Assembly (NCBI RefSeq): GCF_023155275.1 | Contig: NZ_JALMUV010000022.1 | Span: 1-64,000 of the forward strand | Source of the DNA: Streptomyces rhizoryzae | GTDB taxonomy: Bacteria > Actinomycetota > Actinomycetes > Streptomycetales > Streptomycetaceae | Direction: 5' to 3' | Length of the DNA: 64,000 nt | In this document: positions 26,882 to 36,366 of the stretch, piece by piece | Position numbering within the stretch: position 1 is the first letter of the stretch | How the letters are laid out: each line of letters begins with the position of its first letter | The notes under the pieces: generated by a model | Database searches by the model: none | Told to the model about the DNA's origin: nothing | The model's input: the letters and a program-made list of their open reading frames with translations, nothing else | Program-made: the position numbers and the translations under genes

Positions 26882-27910
26882 TCAGGCGGTCCAGTCGAGG
26901 ATGACCTTGCCGCCCTGGCCGGCGGCCGCGTCGGCGAAGGCTGCGTCGAACTCCCGGTACGGGTAGCGGCCGGTGATCACGGGCGCGAGGTCGAGGCCGC
27001 CTTCCAGCAGGACGGACATCGCGTACCAGGTCTCGAACATCTCCCGGCCGTAGATGCCCTTGATCGTGATCATGGAGGTGACGATCCGGGACCAGTCGAC
27101 CGGGAACTCCTCGGCGGGCAGGCCCAGGACGGCGATCCGGCCGCCGTGCGTCATGTTGCCGATCATGTCGCGCAGCGCCTCGGGGCGGCCGGACATCTCC
27201 AGGCCGATGTCGAAGCCCTCGCGCAGGCCCAGTTCGCGCTGGCCGGCCTCGATGGAGGTGCGGGCGACGTTGAGGGCGAGGCTGACGCCGACCTTGCGGG
27301 CGAGCTCCAGGCGCTGCTCGCTGACGTCGGTGATCATCACGTTGCGGGCGCCGGCGTGCCGGGCGACCGCCGCCGCCATGATCCCGATCGGCCCGGCGCC
27401 GGTGATCAGCACGTCCTCGCCGACCAGCGGGAAGGACAGCGCGGTGTGCACCGCGTTGCCGAACGGGTCGAAGACCGCGGCGATGTCGAGGTCGACCGGG
27501 ACCCGGTGCACCCAGACGTTGCCGGCCGGCAGCGCGACGTACTCGGCGAACGCGCCGTCCCGGCCGACGCCCAGGCCGACCGTGGCCCGGCACAGGTGGC
27601 GGCGGCCGGCCAGGCAGTTGCGGCAGCTGCCGCAGACCAGGTGGCCCTCGCCGCTGACCAGGTCGCCGGCGCTGATGCCGACCACGTCCCGGCCGGTCTC
27701 GACGACCTCGCCGACGAATTCGTGACCGACCGTCAGCGGCGCGCTGACCGCCTGCTGCGCCCAGCCGTCCCAGGCGCGGATGTGCAGATCGGTGCCGCAG
27801 ATCCCGGTGCGCAGCACCTTGATCAGCACATCGCCGGGGCCGGTCACCGGCTCCGGCACGTCCGTCAGCCAGAGTCCCGGCTCCGCCTTCTGCTTGACCA
27901 GTGCCTTCAC
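26882..27910 (-). CDS. tdh: L-threonine 3-dehydrogenase
   Basis: 342 residues from GTG 27910, which follows GGGAG. Zinc-dependent medium-chain dehydrogenase: catalytic zinc ligands in GICGTDLH and GHEFVGEV, structural zinc Cys cluster CGSCRNCLAGRRHLC, and NAD-binding ITGAGPIGIMAA. It oxidises threonine to 2-amino-3-oxobutyrate, which kbl then cleaves, giving glycine and acetyl-CoA. First gene of the tdh-kbl-lysR operon. Confidence 0.96.
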   Translation of the reverse strand: MKALVKQKAEPGLWLTDVPEPVTGPGDVLIKVLRTGICGTDLHIRAWDGWAQQAVSAPLTVGHEFVGEVVETGRDVVGISAGDLVSGEGHLVCGSCRNCLAGRRHLCRATVGLGVGRDGAFAEYVALPAGNVWVHRVPVDLDIAAVFDPFGNAVHTALSFPLVGEDVLITGAGPIGIMAAAVARHAGARNVMITDVSEQRLELARKVGVSLALNVARTSIEAGQRELGLREGFDIGLEMSGRPEALRDMIGNMTHGGRIAVLGLPAEEFPVDWSRIVTSMITIKGIYGREMFETWYAMSVLLEGGLDLAPVITGRYPYREFDAAFADAAAGQGGKVILDWTA

Positions 27911-28243
27911 CGCAACGGCTCCCGTGGTGCGTCGAGTGCTGTGACGTACCGGCGGCCGGATGCGGCCCGCCGGTCTCCGGCCAGCAATCTTCCGTACGGC
28001 GGGCCCGCGGTCCATCGAGGTTTTCTTAACCGCGCCCTCAGCTCCCCTTTACGCCCCGGGACGCGCGGGCGCGCGGGGCCGGGCGCCGGACGGGAAAGCG
28101 GCAGCGGCAGCGGCTCCGGCGGCAGTGCCGCCGGCTGCCGCTGGGCAGGAGGCCGCCGGGTACCGCTGGTCAGGACACCGTTCCGTGCCGACGCATCGGC
28201 AGCACCGGCCGTCGGTGCGCGGCCGGGGCCCGGTCCGTTCCGC
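27911..28243. other. Upstream region of tdh
   Basis: 333 bases between tdh and the VOC gene, both on the minus strand. No gene is supported. It contains an A/T-rich patch TTTTCTTAA near 28020-28028 about 110 bases before tdh. The right half is a G/C-rich, repeat-like CGGCAG/GCCGCCGG stretch. Confidence 0.4.
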
Positions 28244-29032
28244 TCAGGACGGCGGGCCCGGCGCGGTGACGGTGAACAGCCCGCCGTCCGGATCCCGCAC
28301 CAGGGCCTGGCTACCCTTGCCGTCCTGGGTCGCGGTGACCGGCGTGACGGTCCCCCCGGCGTCCACCGCGGCCTCGGTCACCGCGGCGATGTCCCGCACC
28401 CGGAAGTGCACGTGCCACTGCGGCCGCACCCGCGGATCCGGCGCGGCCTCCACCCCGCCGCCGCGCAGCGCCGCCACCACGTGCGTCCCGTCGTGCACGA
28501 TCACCTGGTCGTGCTCGTACGTCACCTCGCAGCCACCGGGCCGTTCCGACGCCCAGTCGAAGATCCCGGCGTAGAAGATGGCCGCGGCGAACGCGTCCCG
28601 GGTGCGCAGTTCCAGGATCGCCGGGGCGCTGCCGGCCCCCACCGACCAGGACGCGGTCCGCCCCTCCCAGAAGCCGAAGGTGGCGCCGTCCGGGTCCGCG
28701 GCCAGCGCGGCCCGTCCGGGGCCCAGTTTCAGCGGGCCGACCGCGACGGTGGCGCCGCGCTCCCGGATCCGGGCGGCGGTGTCGTCGGCGTCCGCCACCG
28801 CGAAGTACGCCATCCAGGCCACCGGCACCTGGAAGCTGGGTGCCAGCGCGCCGATCCCGGCGACCGGTTCGCCGTCCATCAGCGCGACCGAGAACTCCTC
28901 GCCCAGGCTGGCCTGCCGGAACCGCCAGCCCAGCACGGCCCCGTAGAACTTCTGCGCGGACGGCAGGTCGCGGGCCATCAGGCTCACCCAGCAGGGCGCG
29001 CCGAGCGCGGGAGCGGGGCGTGGGGACGGCAT
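28244..29032 (-). CDS. VOC-family (glyoxalase/bleomycin-resistance fold) two-domain protein
   Basis: 262 residues. The start is placed at ATG 29032 because AGGAGG lies nine bases upstream; the in-frame ATG at 29038 is only three bases from it. There are two repeats of the betaalphabetabetabeta fold: residues ~8-125 (PCWVSLMARDLPSAQKFYGAVLGW) and ~135-260, ending ALVRDPDGGLFTV. Similar Streptomyces proteins are annotated as hydroxylase-like or glyoxalase-like with unknown substrate. Confidence 0.85.
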   Translation of the reverse strand: MPSPRPAPALGAPCWVSLMARDLPSAQKFYGAVLGWRFRQASLGEEFSVALMDGEPVAGIGALAPSFQVPVAWMAYFAVADADDTAARIRERGATVAVGPLKLGPGRAALAADPDGATFGFWEGRTASWSVGAGSAPAILELRTRDAFAAAIFYAGIFDWASERPGGCEVTYEHDQVIVHDGTHVVAALRGGGVEAAPDPRVRPQWHVHFRVRDIAAVTEAAVDAGGTVTPVTATQDGKGSQALVRDPDGGLFTVTAPGPPS

Positions 29033-29257
29033 GGGCATCTGCCTCCTGTTGCTCGGACCGGTCGGGCGGGTGAGCGTGGATCGGCCCGCGCGGGTCGGCG
29101 TGGACGCGGCCGGGTCCTCGGCGCCCCCTCCACTGTGCCAGCGACCGCGCGCGCCCGCACGCGCCGCCGGTCCCCCGCTCGGGGCAGGGCCGGTTGTGCC
29201 GCCGGTGACCGGGTTCGATGCTGGAGGTACCGATCCGGGCTGGGCTGGGCTGATGCC

Positions 29258-31675
29258 ATGAACGCATGGAACGCGGCGAAGAGCGCCGACTTCCGTGGTC
29301 CCCTCGACGTCACCAGGGCGGCCACCGCGGTGCTGGACGCCCGGGGCCTGGTGATCGGCTGGAGCGCGGCGGCCCGGCGGCTGCTGGGGTACGCCGCGGG
29401 GGACATCGTCGGGCGGCCGGTCGGCACGTTCCTGCCCGGCGCGGACGGCGAGCGTTCCGCGGACGGCGGGCCGCCGGCGGGCGACCCGGCCACCATCGAG
29501 ACCCGGACGGCCCGGCACGCGGACGGGCGCACGTTCCCGGTGGCGATCACGATGTGCCCGCTCGCCGACGCGCTGCCCGGCACCGGGGCGGCCCCGGCCC
29601 GGGTGCTGGTCGCCACGGCCCTGGGCGAGCTGCGGCACTGGGAGTCCCGGCAGGCGATGCTGCACGGGCTGGCCACCCAGTCGCCGGTCGGCCTGGCCAT
29701 CTACGACAACCAGTTGCGGCTGAGCTGGTTCAACGCCTCGTACGGGCGGGAGATCGGGCTGCCGCTGCCGGAGCTGATCGGCAAGCGGGCGGACGAGCTG
29801 TATCCGGGCACGTTCGTGACGGAGGGCTACCCCCGGTCCCTGGACGCGGTGCTGGGCCACGTGCTGGCGACCGGCGAGCCCTTCGTCGACCTGCACTTCC
29901 TGGGCGAACAGCCCACCGACCCCGGTACCGAGCACATCTGGTCCTGCTCGTACTACCGGCTCCAGGACCCGGACGGGCGGGTGCTGGGGGTGTGCGAGGA
30001 CTCCTTCGACATCACCGACCGCTACCGGACGCAGCGCCGGCTGAACCTCCTGGTGGAGGCCGGCCGGCGGGTCGGCACCACGCTCGACCTCGTCGCCACC
30101 GCCCGGGAGGTGACCGAGGTCGCGGTGCCGGACTTCGCGGACACGGTGACCGTCGACCTGCTGCGGCCGGTGCTGGAGGGCGGCGACCCCGGCCCCGGGG
30201 AGGGCGCGGTGCCGGAGCTGGTGCGGGTCGCCACCCGGACCGCCGACGGGGCACCGGACCGGCCGCCGCACCCGCCGTACCCGGTGGCGTACCGGCCGGG
30301 CACGCTCCAGTACCGGAGCCTGTCGTCGGGCGGGATGATCCGGGCGGAGCGGGCGATGGTGGTGCCGCTGCGGGCCGGCGGTACGCCGCTGGGGCTGGTC
30401 ACCTTCGAGCGCGGGAACGATCCGGCGGCCTTCGACAGCGGGGAGATCGACCTGGCCGACGAGCTGGTGCTGCGGACCGCGGTGTCGATGGACAACGCCC
30501 GCCGGTTCGCCCGGGAGCACGCCGCGGCCCTCACCCTCCAGCGCAATCTGCTGCCCCAGCACCTTCCGCCGCAGTCGGCGCTGGACATGGCCTACCGCTA
30601 CCTGCCCAGCGACGACCGGGCCGGGGTGGGCGGCGACTGGTTCGACGTGATCGGGCTGTCCTCGACGCGGGTCGGGCTGGTGGTCGGCGATGTCGTCGGG
30701 CACGGCCTCCAGGCGGCGGCCACCATGGGCCGGCTGCGGACCACCGTACGGGCCCTGGCCCGGCTGGACCTGGCCCCCGACGAACTGCTGAGCCGGCTCG
30801 ACGACCTGGTGGGGCAGACCCCGGAGGAGCGGGCGGCGGGCTCCGCCGCCGAGGCCGCGCCGGACGACGTCGCGGCCGGGGTGACCTGCCTGTACGCGGT
30901 CTACGACCCGGTCTCGCGGCGTTGCACGATGGCCCGGGCCGGGCATCCGCCGCCCGCGATCGTGGACCCGTGGGGCGGGGTGACGTTCCCGGACCTGCCG
31001 GCCGGTCCGCCGCTGGGGCTGGGCGGGCTGCCGTTCGAGTCGTGGGAGACCGTGCTGCCGGCCGGCAGTCTGCTGGCCCTGTTCACCGACGGGCTGCTCC
31101 GCGACCGGGACCGCGATGTGGACACCGGCCTGGCCGTCCTGGCCGGGGTGCTGCGGGAGAACCGCCGGCCGCTGGAGGAGCTGTGCGACCGGGCGATGAC
31201 GGAGCTGCTGCCGCACGGGGCGGCGCCCGACGACGCCGCGCTGCTGCTGGTGCGGACCCGGGAGCTGGACACCCGGCAGATCGCCGCCTGGGAGCTGCCG
31301 GCCGAACCGGCCGCGGTGGCCACCGCCCGGGAGCTGGCCACCGGGCAGCTGGCCGCATGGGGCCTGGCCGAGCTGGCGTACGCCGCCGAGCTGGTGGTCA
31401 GCGAACTGGTCACCAACGCCGTCCGGCACGCCTCGGGGCCGGTGCACCTGCGGCTGCTGCGGGACCTGGCGCTGGTGACGGAGGTGTCGGACACCGGGCA
31501 CACCTCGCCGCACCTGCGGCACAGCGCCTCGGACGACGAGGGCGGGCGCGGGCTGTTCATCGTCGCGCAGCTGGTGGAGCGCTGGGGGACGCGCTACACG
31601 CCGTCCGGGAAGACGATCTGGACGGAGCAGGAGTTCCCGCCCGACTACCCGGGGGCGCCGCGGCCGGTGGGCTGA
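29258..31675 (+). CDS. PAS-PAS-GAF-SpoIIE phosphatase with HATPase domain
   Basis: 805 residues from ATG 29258. Domains in order: PAS near 15-60, second PAS near 140-260 (PVGLAIYDNQLRLSWFNASY), GAF-like near 265-415, PP2C/SpoIIE near 445-670 (GVGGDWFDVIGL and VVGDVVGHGLQAAATMG carry the metal-binding Asp residues), and a C-terminal GHKL ATPase of the RsbW/anti-sigma type (ELVVSELVTNAVRHASG, GGRGLFIVAQL). Such proteins tune sigma factors by dephosphorylating anti-sigma antagonists in response to small signals. The combination of phosphatase and kinase-like domain in one chain is common in Streptomyces. Confidence 0.93.
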   Translation: MNAWNAAKSADFRGPLDVTRAATAVLDARGLVIGWSAAARRLLGYAAGDIVGRPVGTFLPGADGERSADGGPPAGDPATIETRTARHADGRTFPVAITMCPLADALPGTGAAPARVLVATALGELRHWESRQAMLHGLATQSPVGLAIYDNQLRLSWFNASYGREIGLPLPELIGKRADELYPGTFVTEGYPRSLDAVLGHVLATGEPFVDLHFLGEQPTDPGTEHIWSCSYYRLQDPDGRVLGVCEDSFDITDRYRTQRRLNLLVEAGRRVGTTLDLVATAREVTEVAVPDFADTVTVDLLRPVLEGGDPGPGEGAVPELVRVATRTADGAPDRPPHPPYPVAYRPGTLQYRSLSSGGMIRAERAMVVPLRAGGTPLGLVTFERGNDPAAFDSGEIDLADELVLRTAVSMDNARRFAREHAAALTLQRNLLPQHLPPQSALDMAYRYLPSDDRAGVGGDWFDVIGLSSTRVGLVVGDVVGHGLQAAATMGRLRTTVRALARLDLAPDELLSRLDDLVGQTPEERAAGSAAEAAPDDVAAGVTCLYAVYDPVSRRCTMARAGHPPPAIVDPWGGVTFPDLPAGPPLGLGGLPFESWETVLPAGSLLALFTDGLLRDRDRDVDTGLAVLAGVLRENRRPLEELCDRAMTELLPHGAAPDDAALLLVRTRELDTRQIAAWELPAEPAAVATARELATGQLAAWGLAELAYAAELVVSELVTNAVRHASGPVHLRLLRDLALVTEVSDTGHTSPHLRHSASDDEGGRGLFIVAQLVERWGTRYTPSGKTIWTEQEFPPDYPGAPRPVG

Positions 31676-31774
31676 GCGGGCGGCGCGGTGTACGCCGTGC
31701 GGGTCGCCGGGGCCGGTCCCATGATGGAACCAGCGAGGACCCGGCACTCGGCGGGCGCGGACAGAGGAGGTCCT

Positions 31775-31966
31775 GTGACGACCAATGGCGCAAAGACCCC
31801 GGCCGAGCGGCGGCCGGCGGAGCTGTACACGGGCAGCGAACGGCCCTTCGATCCGGAAGACCTGGTCAAGGCGTCCGGGCGGGAACCCACGCCGGAGAGC
31901 CTGGCGTGGGCCAAGCGCCTGATCGAGGAGAAGGGGCGCGCCGCGATCGAGCGGTACCTGCCGTAG
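31775..31966 (+). CDS. Small hypothetical protein
   Basis: 63 residues from GTG 31775, preceded by the strong AGAGGAGG. Hydrophilic and helical (PESLAWAKRLIEEKGRAAIERYLP) with no Cys, signal peptide or membrane helix. The start was chosen on the ribosome site rather than the upstream GTG at 31688. Family not recognised. Confidence 0.7.
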   Translation: MTTNGAKTPAERRPAELYTGSERPFDPEDLVKASGREPTPESLAWAKRLIEEKGRAAIERYLP

Positions 31967-32074
31967 CGGGGGCACGCCGGCGCACGCCGGTGCGGTCCGG
32001 GTGCGTGGGCGCCCGGACCGCACCGCGCCGTCGCGGCGCCCGCCCCGCACGGCGCCGCCCCGCACGGCGCCCAC

Positions 32075-32080
32075 TAGCCT
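32075..32080 (+). promoter_or_regulatory. -10 element of leaderless DinB-family gene
   Basis: TAGCCT ends eight bases before the ATG at 32089 and no Shine-Dalgarno sequence lies between them. A start site at or beside the A of ATG would give a leaderless mRNA. Confidence 0.5.
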
Positions 32081-32088
32081 CTCCGTAC

Positions 32089-32595
32089 ATGACAATCGAA
32101 CGGTTCGATCCGCCCCGGCGCGCCGGGGAGCGCGAGACCCTGCGGGCCTACCTCGACTTCCACCGGGCCACCCTGGCGCTGAAGGCGGAGGGCCTCACCG
32201 ACGAGCAGCTGCGGCGGCGCTCGATGCCGCCGTCCACGCTGTCGCTGCTCGGCCTGGTCCGGCACCTGGCCGAGGTGGAGCGGGCGTGGTTCCGCCGCAC
32301 GGTGGCCGGCGAGGACCTGCCGCTGGTCTGGTCCGACGCGGGCGACTTCCAGGCCGCGTTCGACAACGGCGCGGGGACCGGCGCCTCGGCCTTCGCCACC
32401 TGGCAGGCGGAGGTGGCGCACGCCCGCCGCATCGAGCGGGCGGCCGCTTCCCTGGACGACACCGTCGACGCACCGCGCTGGGGCGAGCGGGTCTCGCTCC
32501 GGGTGGTGATGCTGCACGTGATCCTGGAGTACGCGCGGCACAACGGCCACGCCGACCTGCTCCGCGAGGGGATCGACGGCGCCGTCGGTCCGTGA
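32089..32595 (+). CDS. DinB-family four-helix protein
   Basis: 168 residues. DinB/YfiT-like fold with metal-site histidines in LGLVRHLAEVER and LEYARHNGHADLLRE. Such proteins are often thiol-dependent transferases; several actinobacterial ones use mycothiol. The substrate is unknown. Translation probably starts on a leaderless transcript. A strong palindrome follows the stop. Confidence 0.9.
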   Translation: MTIERFDPPRRAGERETLRAYLDFHRATLALKAEGLTDEQLRRRSMPPSTLSLLGLVRHLAEVERAWFRRTVAGEDLPLVWSDAGDFQAAFDNGAGTGASAFATWQAEVAHARRIERAAASLDDTVDAPRWGERVSLRVVMLHVILEYARHNGHADLLREGIDGAVGP

Positions 32596-32597
32596 GT

Positions 32598-32629
32598 CCC
32601 TTCCCGGGCCCGCGCGGGCCCGGGAAGGG
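32598..32629. terminator. Perfect 32-bp palindrome, bidirectional terminator
   Basis: CCCTTCCCGGGCCCGC and its exact complement GCGGGCCCGGGAAGGG abut with no spacer. The palindrome fills the 40-base gap between the convergent DinB and I36-inhibitor stops. Confidence 0.85.
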
Positions 32630-32635
32630 GGCGCC

Positions 32636-33004
32636 TCACTGGTACAGCACGATCGAGTTGACCGGTGTGAGGTCGGTCCACCAGCCGTTCTGCGGGGCCA
32701 TGTCGTGGTGGCAGGTGCCGGTGCCGTTGTAGCCCGAGCACAGCTTGGCGTGCGCGCCGCCGTATTGGTTGTTGAGCACCCAGTGGAAGCCGTACTGCCC
32801 GCTGAGGTTGTGGGCGCCGTAGCTCCAGAAGGTCAGGCTCGGTGTGGCGGCCGGGTTCTGGCCCTCCGGGTAGACGCAGACCGCGCCGTCCGGGCACCCG
32901 GCCCAGGGACTGGCGGGTGCGGCGGTGGCGGTGCCGACCGTGAGCACGGCGGCCGCGGCGGTGCCGGCCACCAGCGCGGCGGCCCGGCGGAGCTTCGTTC
33001 GCAT
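32636..33004 (-). CDS. Secreted peptidase-inhibitor family I36 protein
   Basis: 122 residues with a Sec signal peptide cleaved near residue 28 (GTATAAPA). The mature part holds four Cys placed for two disulfides (CPDGAVCVY, LCSGYNGTGTCHH) and a crystallin-like core (YPEGQN, NNQYGGA). It resembles the Streptomyces metalloproteinase inhibitor (SMPI/I36) group. Likely an extracellular protease inhibitor; the target is unknown. Confidence 0.82.
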   Translation of the reverse strand: MRTKLRRAAALVAGTAAAAVLTVGTATAAPASPWAGCPDGAVCVYPEGQNPAATPSLTFWSYGAHNLSGQYGFHWVLNNQYGGAHAKLCSGYNGTGTCHHDMAPQNGWWTDLTPVNSIVLYQ

Positions 33005-33415
33005 GAGGTCCCCTCCCCTGATTCGCCGGCCGGACTCGGCCGCCCGGCCGGCACCTCAGCATCGGGGAGCGGGCCCGCCTCCCCCCAGTGCGGAATCAGA
33101 CATTATTCCGCCAAGTCCGGGCTTCTCCCCTGACATCCGATGCCGCCCGGCCTGCCCTGGTTGACACCCCCGGGGACCAGCGGTGTACGGAAACGCCCGC
33201 CCGCCCGGCCGCGCGCCGGCACCGGCGCGGGCGGCCGCGGCATCCGGCCACCGGACCGCGGCCGGGGTCGCGTCCCTGCGCGGACACACGGACCTCGCCC
33301 CTGCCCCGCCTGGCCGAAATGCGGCGCGGCGGCCGCGCCCCGCCCGCCCACGCGAACAACGAAAAGCCCCACGAAGCTTCCAGCCGCCTGCTTCTGACGA
33401 CCAGTCAGCAAACTG
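33005..33415. other. Gene-free stretch upstream of the I36 inhibitor
   Basis: About 410 bases with no supported gene. It contains the minus-strand upstream region of the inhibitor and an isolated plus-strand TTGACA at 33161-33166 with no gene after it. The right end holds the 3' end of the broken GNAT gene. Confidence 0.4.
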
Positions 33416-33802
33416 CTACCGCTCGGCCCACTGCTGCGCCGTCATCCGCCGGATGACGTCGATGCCGTTCCCGCCGGGGGCCGCGGGGCCGGTATCGGGG
33501 GACGGACGGCGCTCGGCCTCGGTGAAGCCGAGGCGGCGGGCGACGGCGCCGCCGGCGGTGTTGGCGGCGTCGTGGTGGATCTCCACCCGGTCCGGGCCGG
33601 CCAGGTGGAACGCCTGGTCCACGAGGCCGGCGGCGGTCATGGTCGCCAGTCCCCGGCCCGTCCACCCGGGGTGCAGCCAGTAGCCGGCCTCCAGGCCGCC
33701 GGGGCCGATCCGGCGCATGAGCCCGCAACTGCCGATCACCGACCCGGCGGTGGTGACGGCGTAGGAACGGGGGCACCACCGGATGACGCCGGCTGCGGGC
33801 GG
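33416..33802 (-). pseudogene. GNAT acetyltransferase, 5' half missing
   Basis: The reading frame ending at 33416 encodes the C-terminal half of a ribosomal-protein-acetylase-like GNAT enzyme: SCGLMRRIGPGGLEAGYWLHPGWTGRGLAT holds the acetyl-CoA loop, then VEIHHDAANTAGGAVARRLGF. Homology-like sequence continues upstream past the only possible start (GTG 33739) as VIRWCPRSYAVTTAGS, then dissolves into Pro/Gly-rich codons and runs into the end of the next gene without a start. The first ~55 residues of a normal GNAT are absent. I read it as a truncated remnant; a short 107-residue protein from GTG 33739 cannot be excluded. Confidence 0.6.
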
Positions 33803-33851
33803 CGCCCCGCCCGGCCGGGTGGTGCGCCGGGGCCGGGCGGGGTGCGGGCGG

Positions 33852-34724
33852 TCAGCCGAGTTCGAGGCTGGTCACTCCGAAGGTGCGGTCCGGGTCCGCG
33901 GGCGGGACCGGGCCGGTGTACATCCGGACGGTGTGCGAACGCGGGGTCAGGCCCCGGGCGGTGGCGAGGGTGCGGGCCGCCGCCTGGGGCTCGGGGATGT
34001 CCAGGCTGACCTCGTCGGCCGGGTCGAGCTGGGCGGTGAGGGCGTCGAAGAGGGCCTCGGCGGTCCCGGGGGTGTCGGCGAAGAGCGGGCCGATGCGGTA
34101 GCCGGAGTGCGCCGGGCGGATCACGCCGTAGCCGGTGACCTCACCGTCGCGCAGGTGGACGCGGGCGGTGTGGCCGGGCGCGGTCAGCCAGCGGGCGACG
34201 AACTCCCGCCGGTCCGCCGGGAAGCAGCGGCGGTCGTAGGCGGCGATCGCGTCGAGGTGCGCCGCGGTGACCGGGTGGGTGTCCGGGGCGGGCGGGCGGC
34301 CGGGGGTCGGGCGGCCGGTGTAGCGGAGCGTGTCGTGGGCGGGCAGGAAGCCCGCGCGCCGGTAGGTGGCCTCCTGCGCCGGGACGGCGTCCAGGCCGAT
34401 GGTGCGCGCGCCGGCGTGCGGCACGGCGGCGCGCCAGGTGGCCAGGCCCAGACCCTGGCCGCGCAGACCGGGCGCGACGAGGTAGAAGCCCAGGAAGGCG
34501 TAGTCGGCGGAGTAGTTGACGACGGAGACGGCCGAGACGGTGCGGTCGCCGAGGCGGCCCGCGAAGAAGCCGGCGGGGTCGGTGGCGTGGAAGCTGGTGA
34601 TGTCGCCGTCGCCGGGGTTCCAGCCTTCGTCGGCGGTCCAGCCGACGATTTCGTGCCAGTGGTCCAACGGGGCCGCGCTGACCTTCAGTTGGCCCGCCGT
34701 GGCGGTGGTGGGGGTCGGTCGCAT
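33852..34724 (-). CDS. Tandem GNAT acetyltransferase (YitH-like)
   Basis: 290 residues from ATG 34724. The first GNAT domain covers about residues 12-140, with acetyl-CoA loop LVAPGLRGQGLGLATWR. A second acetyltransferase-18-type domain covers about 150-290. Such two-domain proteins acetylate small amines; the substrate here is unknown. It begins 32 bases after the APC permease stop, suggesting co-transcription and perhaps a shared substrate. Confidence 0.88.
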   Translation of the reverse strand: MRPTPTTATAGQLKVSAAPLDHWHEIVGWTADEGWNPGDGDITSFHATDPAGFFAGRLGDRTVSAVSVVNYSADYAFLGFYLVAPGLRGQGLGLATWRAAVPHAGARTIGLDAVPAQEATYRRAGFLPAHDTLRYTGRPTPGRPPAPDTHPVTAAHLDAIAAYDRRCFPADRREFVARWLTAPGHTARVHLRDGEVTGYGVIRPAHSGYRIGPLFADTPGTAEALFDALTAQLDPADEVSLDIPEPQAAARTLATARGLTPRSHTVRMYTGPVPPADPDRTFGVTSLELG

Positions 34725-34756
34725 GGGGGTGGGGCGTCCTTTCCGGTGGGCGGGGG

Positions 34757-36310
34757 TCAGATCAGGTCCATCGCGGCGACCTCGTCGGGGCTGCCGTAGC
34801 TGACCGGCCCCTGGAAGCGGCGGCGGGCGGTGGCGAACCACCAGACCGTGGCGATCACCAGGACCACCGCCAGGGCGATCGGTGCGTAGTTGAAGGACTC
34901 CGGGGTGACCGGGTACTGCTGCGGCAGCATGAACAGGACGTTGCTCACGACGATCCACAGCACCGCGACCGCGGCGACCGGCTTGCCGTAGCGGCCGAGG
35001 TTCCACGGTCCGGCCCGGAAGTCGTCCAGCCGCAGCCGGAGGAAGATCGGCACACCGTAGGAGAGGAAGAGGCCGACGACGTTGACGCTGACGACGGCGG
35101 TGAAGGCGGTGTGCGACCACCAGCCGGGCACGACCAGCACGAACGAGCAGGCGGCGGCCAGCCAGACGGCCTTGACGGGGGTGCGGGTGCGGTCGGAGAC
35201 CGAGTGCCACCAGCGGGAGCCGGGCATCGCGCCGTCGCGGGAGAAGGCGAAGATCTGCCGGGTGTTGCTGGTCATGTTGGCCAGTCCGCAGAAGAGCATG
35301 GCGCCGATGACGATCAGCAGCAGGAACTTCGCGGTGGGCACCCCGAGTGCGTCGATGAGGATCCGCACCGGCGGCGCGTCGGCCTTCGCGGTGGCGCCGT
35401 AGTCGCGGACCGCGTAGACCAGGGCGAGCATGAGGACCAGTCCGGCGAGTGCGGAGCAGCCGATCGCCCGCATGATCCCGCGCGGGGCGTTGACCGTCGC
35501 CTTGACCGTTTCCTCGGACATGTGGAATGAGCCGTCGAATCCGGTGAACGTCCAGCTGGTCACGAGCAGGCCGAGCATTCCTGCGTAAAGGGCGCTGGTG
35601 AAGCCGGTGTTGTTGGCGAAGTGCGTGGCGAACGACGGGGGTTGGTGGTGTGCCGGAATCAGGGTGAGCGCGGCGACGATGACCACCAGGCCGACCAGCA
35701 GCCACCACACGGAAATCCGGTTGAGCACCGCGACCAGCCGGACGGTGTAGGTGTTCGCCAGCGCTTGCACCAGCAAAATGGCCGCGGTGATGCCGACGGT
35801 CTGCGGCGCGGTGGGGTGGTAGGCGGGCCATTGCATGGCGAGGAACGCCTGGATGAAGGTGGCGGCCGCGAAGTTGGTGGCCGCGGTGCCGCCGACCTGG
35901 CCCACGAAGTTCAACCAGCCGGTGTACCACGACCAGGCGCCCTGGTGGCGCTTGGCGAGCTTGCCGGCGGAGAAGTAGAGGGCGCCGCTGGTCGGGTACG
36001 CGGAGGCGATCTCGCCCATCGCGGCGCCGACGAACAGCACCATGAGGGAGACCGCGATCCAGCCGAATATCAGGATGCGCGGGCCGCCGGCATTCAGCCC
36101 GAAACCGAAGGACGAGAAAATACCGGAAATGATGTTGATGATGGTGAAGGAAATAGCGAAATTGTCGAAGGCGCGGAACCGCCGGGTGAGTTTCCGCGGA
36201 TAGCCCATCGCATGGAGAGTCGCATCATCATCGAGGGCGTCCGGACCGGGGCCCTCGGAGTTTTCCGACCGGGTCTTCGCGCGAGTGGGGGACGACGTAC
36301 GCTCGGACAC
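34757..36310 (-). CDS. APC-superfamily amino-acid/amine permease
   Basis: 517 residues from GTG 36310, chosen because AAAGG lies eight bases upstream. About twelve transmembrane helices. The first carries the APC signature (FAISFTIINIISGIFSSFGFGLNAGG), and helix 6 region reads WTFTGFDGSFHMSEET. It resembles the GABA/choline-type ACT permeases (UgaA/BAT1-like). It imports an amino acid or amine. Second gene of a probable minus-strand operon with the TPR-like protein and the tandem GNAT. Confidence 0.92.
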   Translation of the reverse strand: MSERTSSPTRAKTRSENSEGPGPDALDDDATLHAMGYPRKLTRRFRAFDNFAISFTIINIISGIFSSFGFGLNAGGPRILIFGWIAVSLMVLFVGAAMGEIASAYPTSGALYFSAGKLAKRHQGAWSWYTGWLNFVGQVGGTAATNFAAATFIQAFLAMQWPAYHPTAPQTVGITAAILLVQALANTYTVRLVAVLNRISVWWLLVGLVVIVAALTLIPAHHQPPSFATHFANNTGFTSALYAGMLGLLVTSWTFTGFDGSFHMSEETVKATVNAPRGIMRAIGCSALAGLVLMLALVYAVRDYGATAKADAPPVRILIDALGVPTAKFLLLIVIGAMLFCGLANMTSNTRQIFAFSRDGAMPGSRWWHSVSDRTRTPVKAVWLAAACSFVLVVPGWWSHTAFTAVVSVNVVGLFLSYGVPIFLRLRLDDFRAGPWNLGRYGKPVAAVAVLWIVVSNVLFMLPQQYPVTPESFNYAPIALAVVLVIATVWWFATARRRFQGPVSYGSPDEVAAMDLI

Positions 36311-36366
36311 TGCCACAACCTTTCTGTGGGTGGGGGTCAACGGCGGCGGCGGTATCGCGGCCGGGG

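Noticed and set aside
28244..32095. Very long minus-strand frame covering the SpoIIE gene
   Set aside because: Only the part up to 29032 encodes a recognisable protein; the rest is antisense to a clear multi-domain gene.
33161..33166. TTGACA promoter element
   Set aside because: No good -10 at the right spacing and no gene on that strand downstream.
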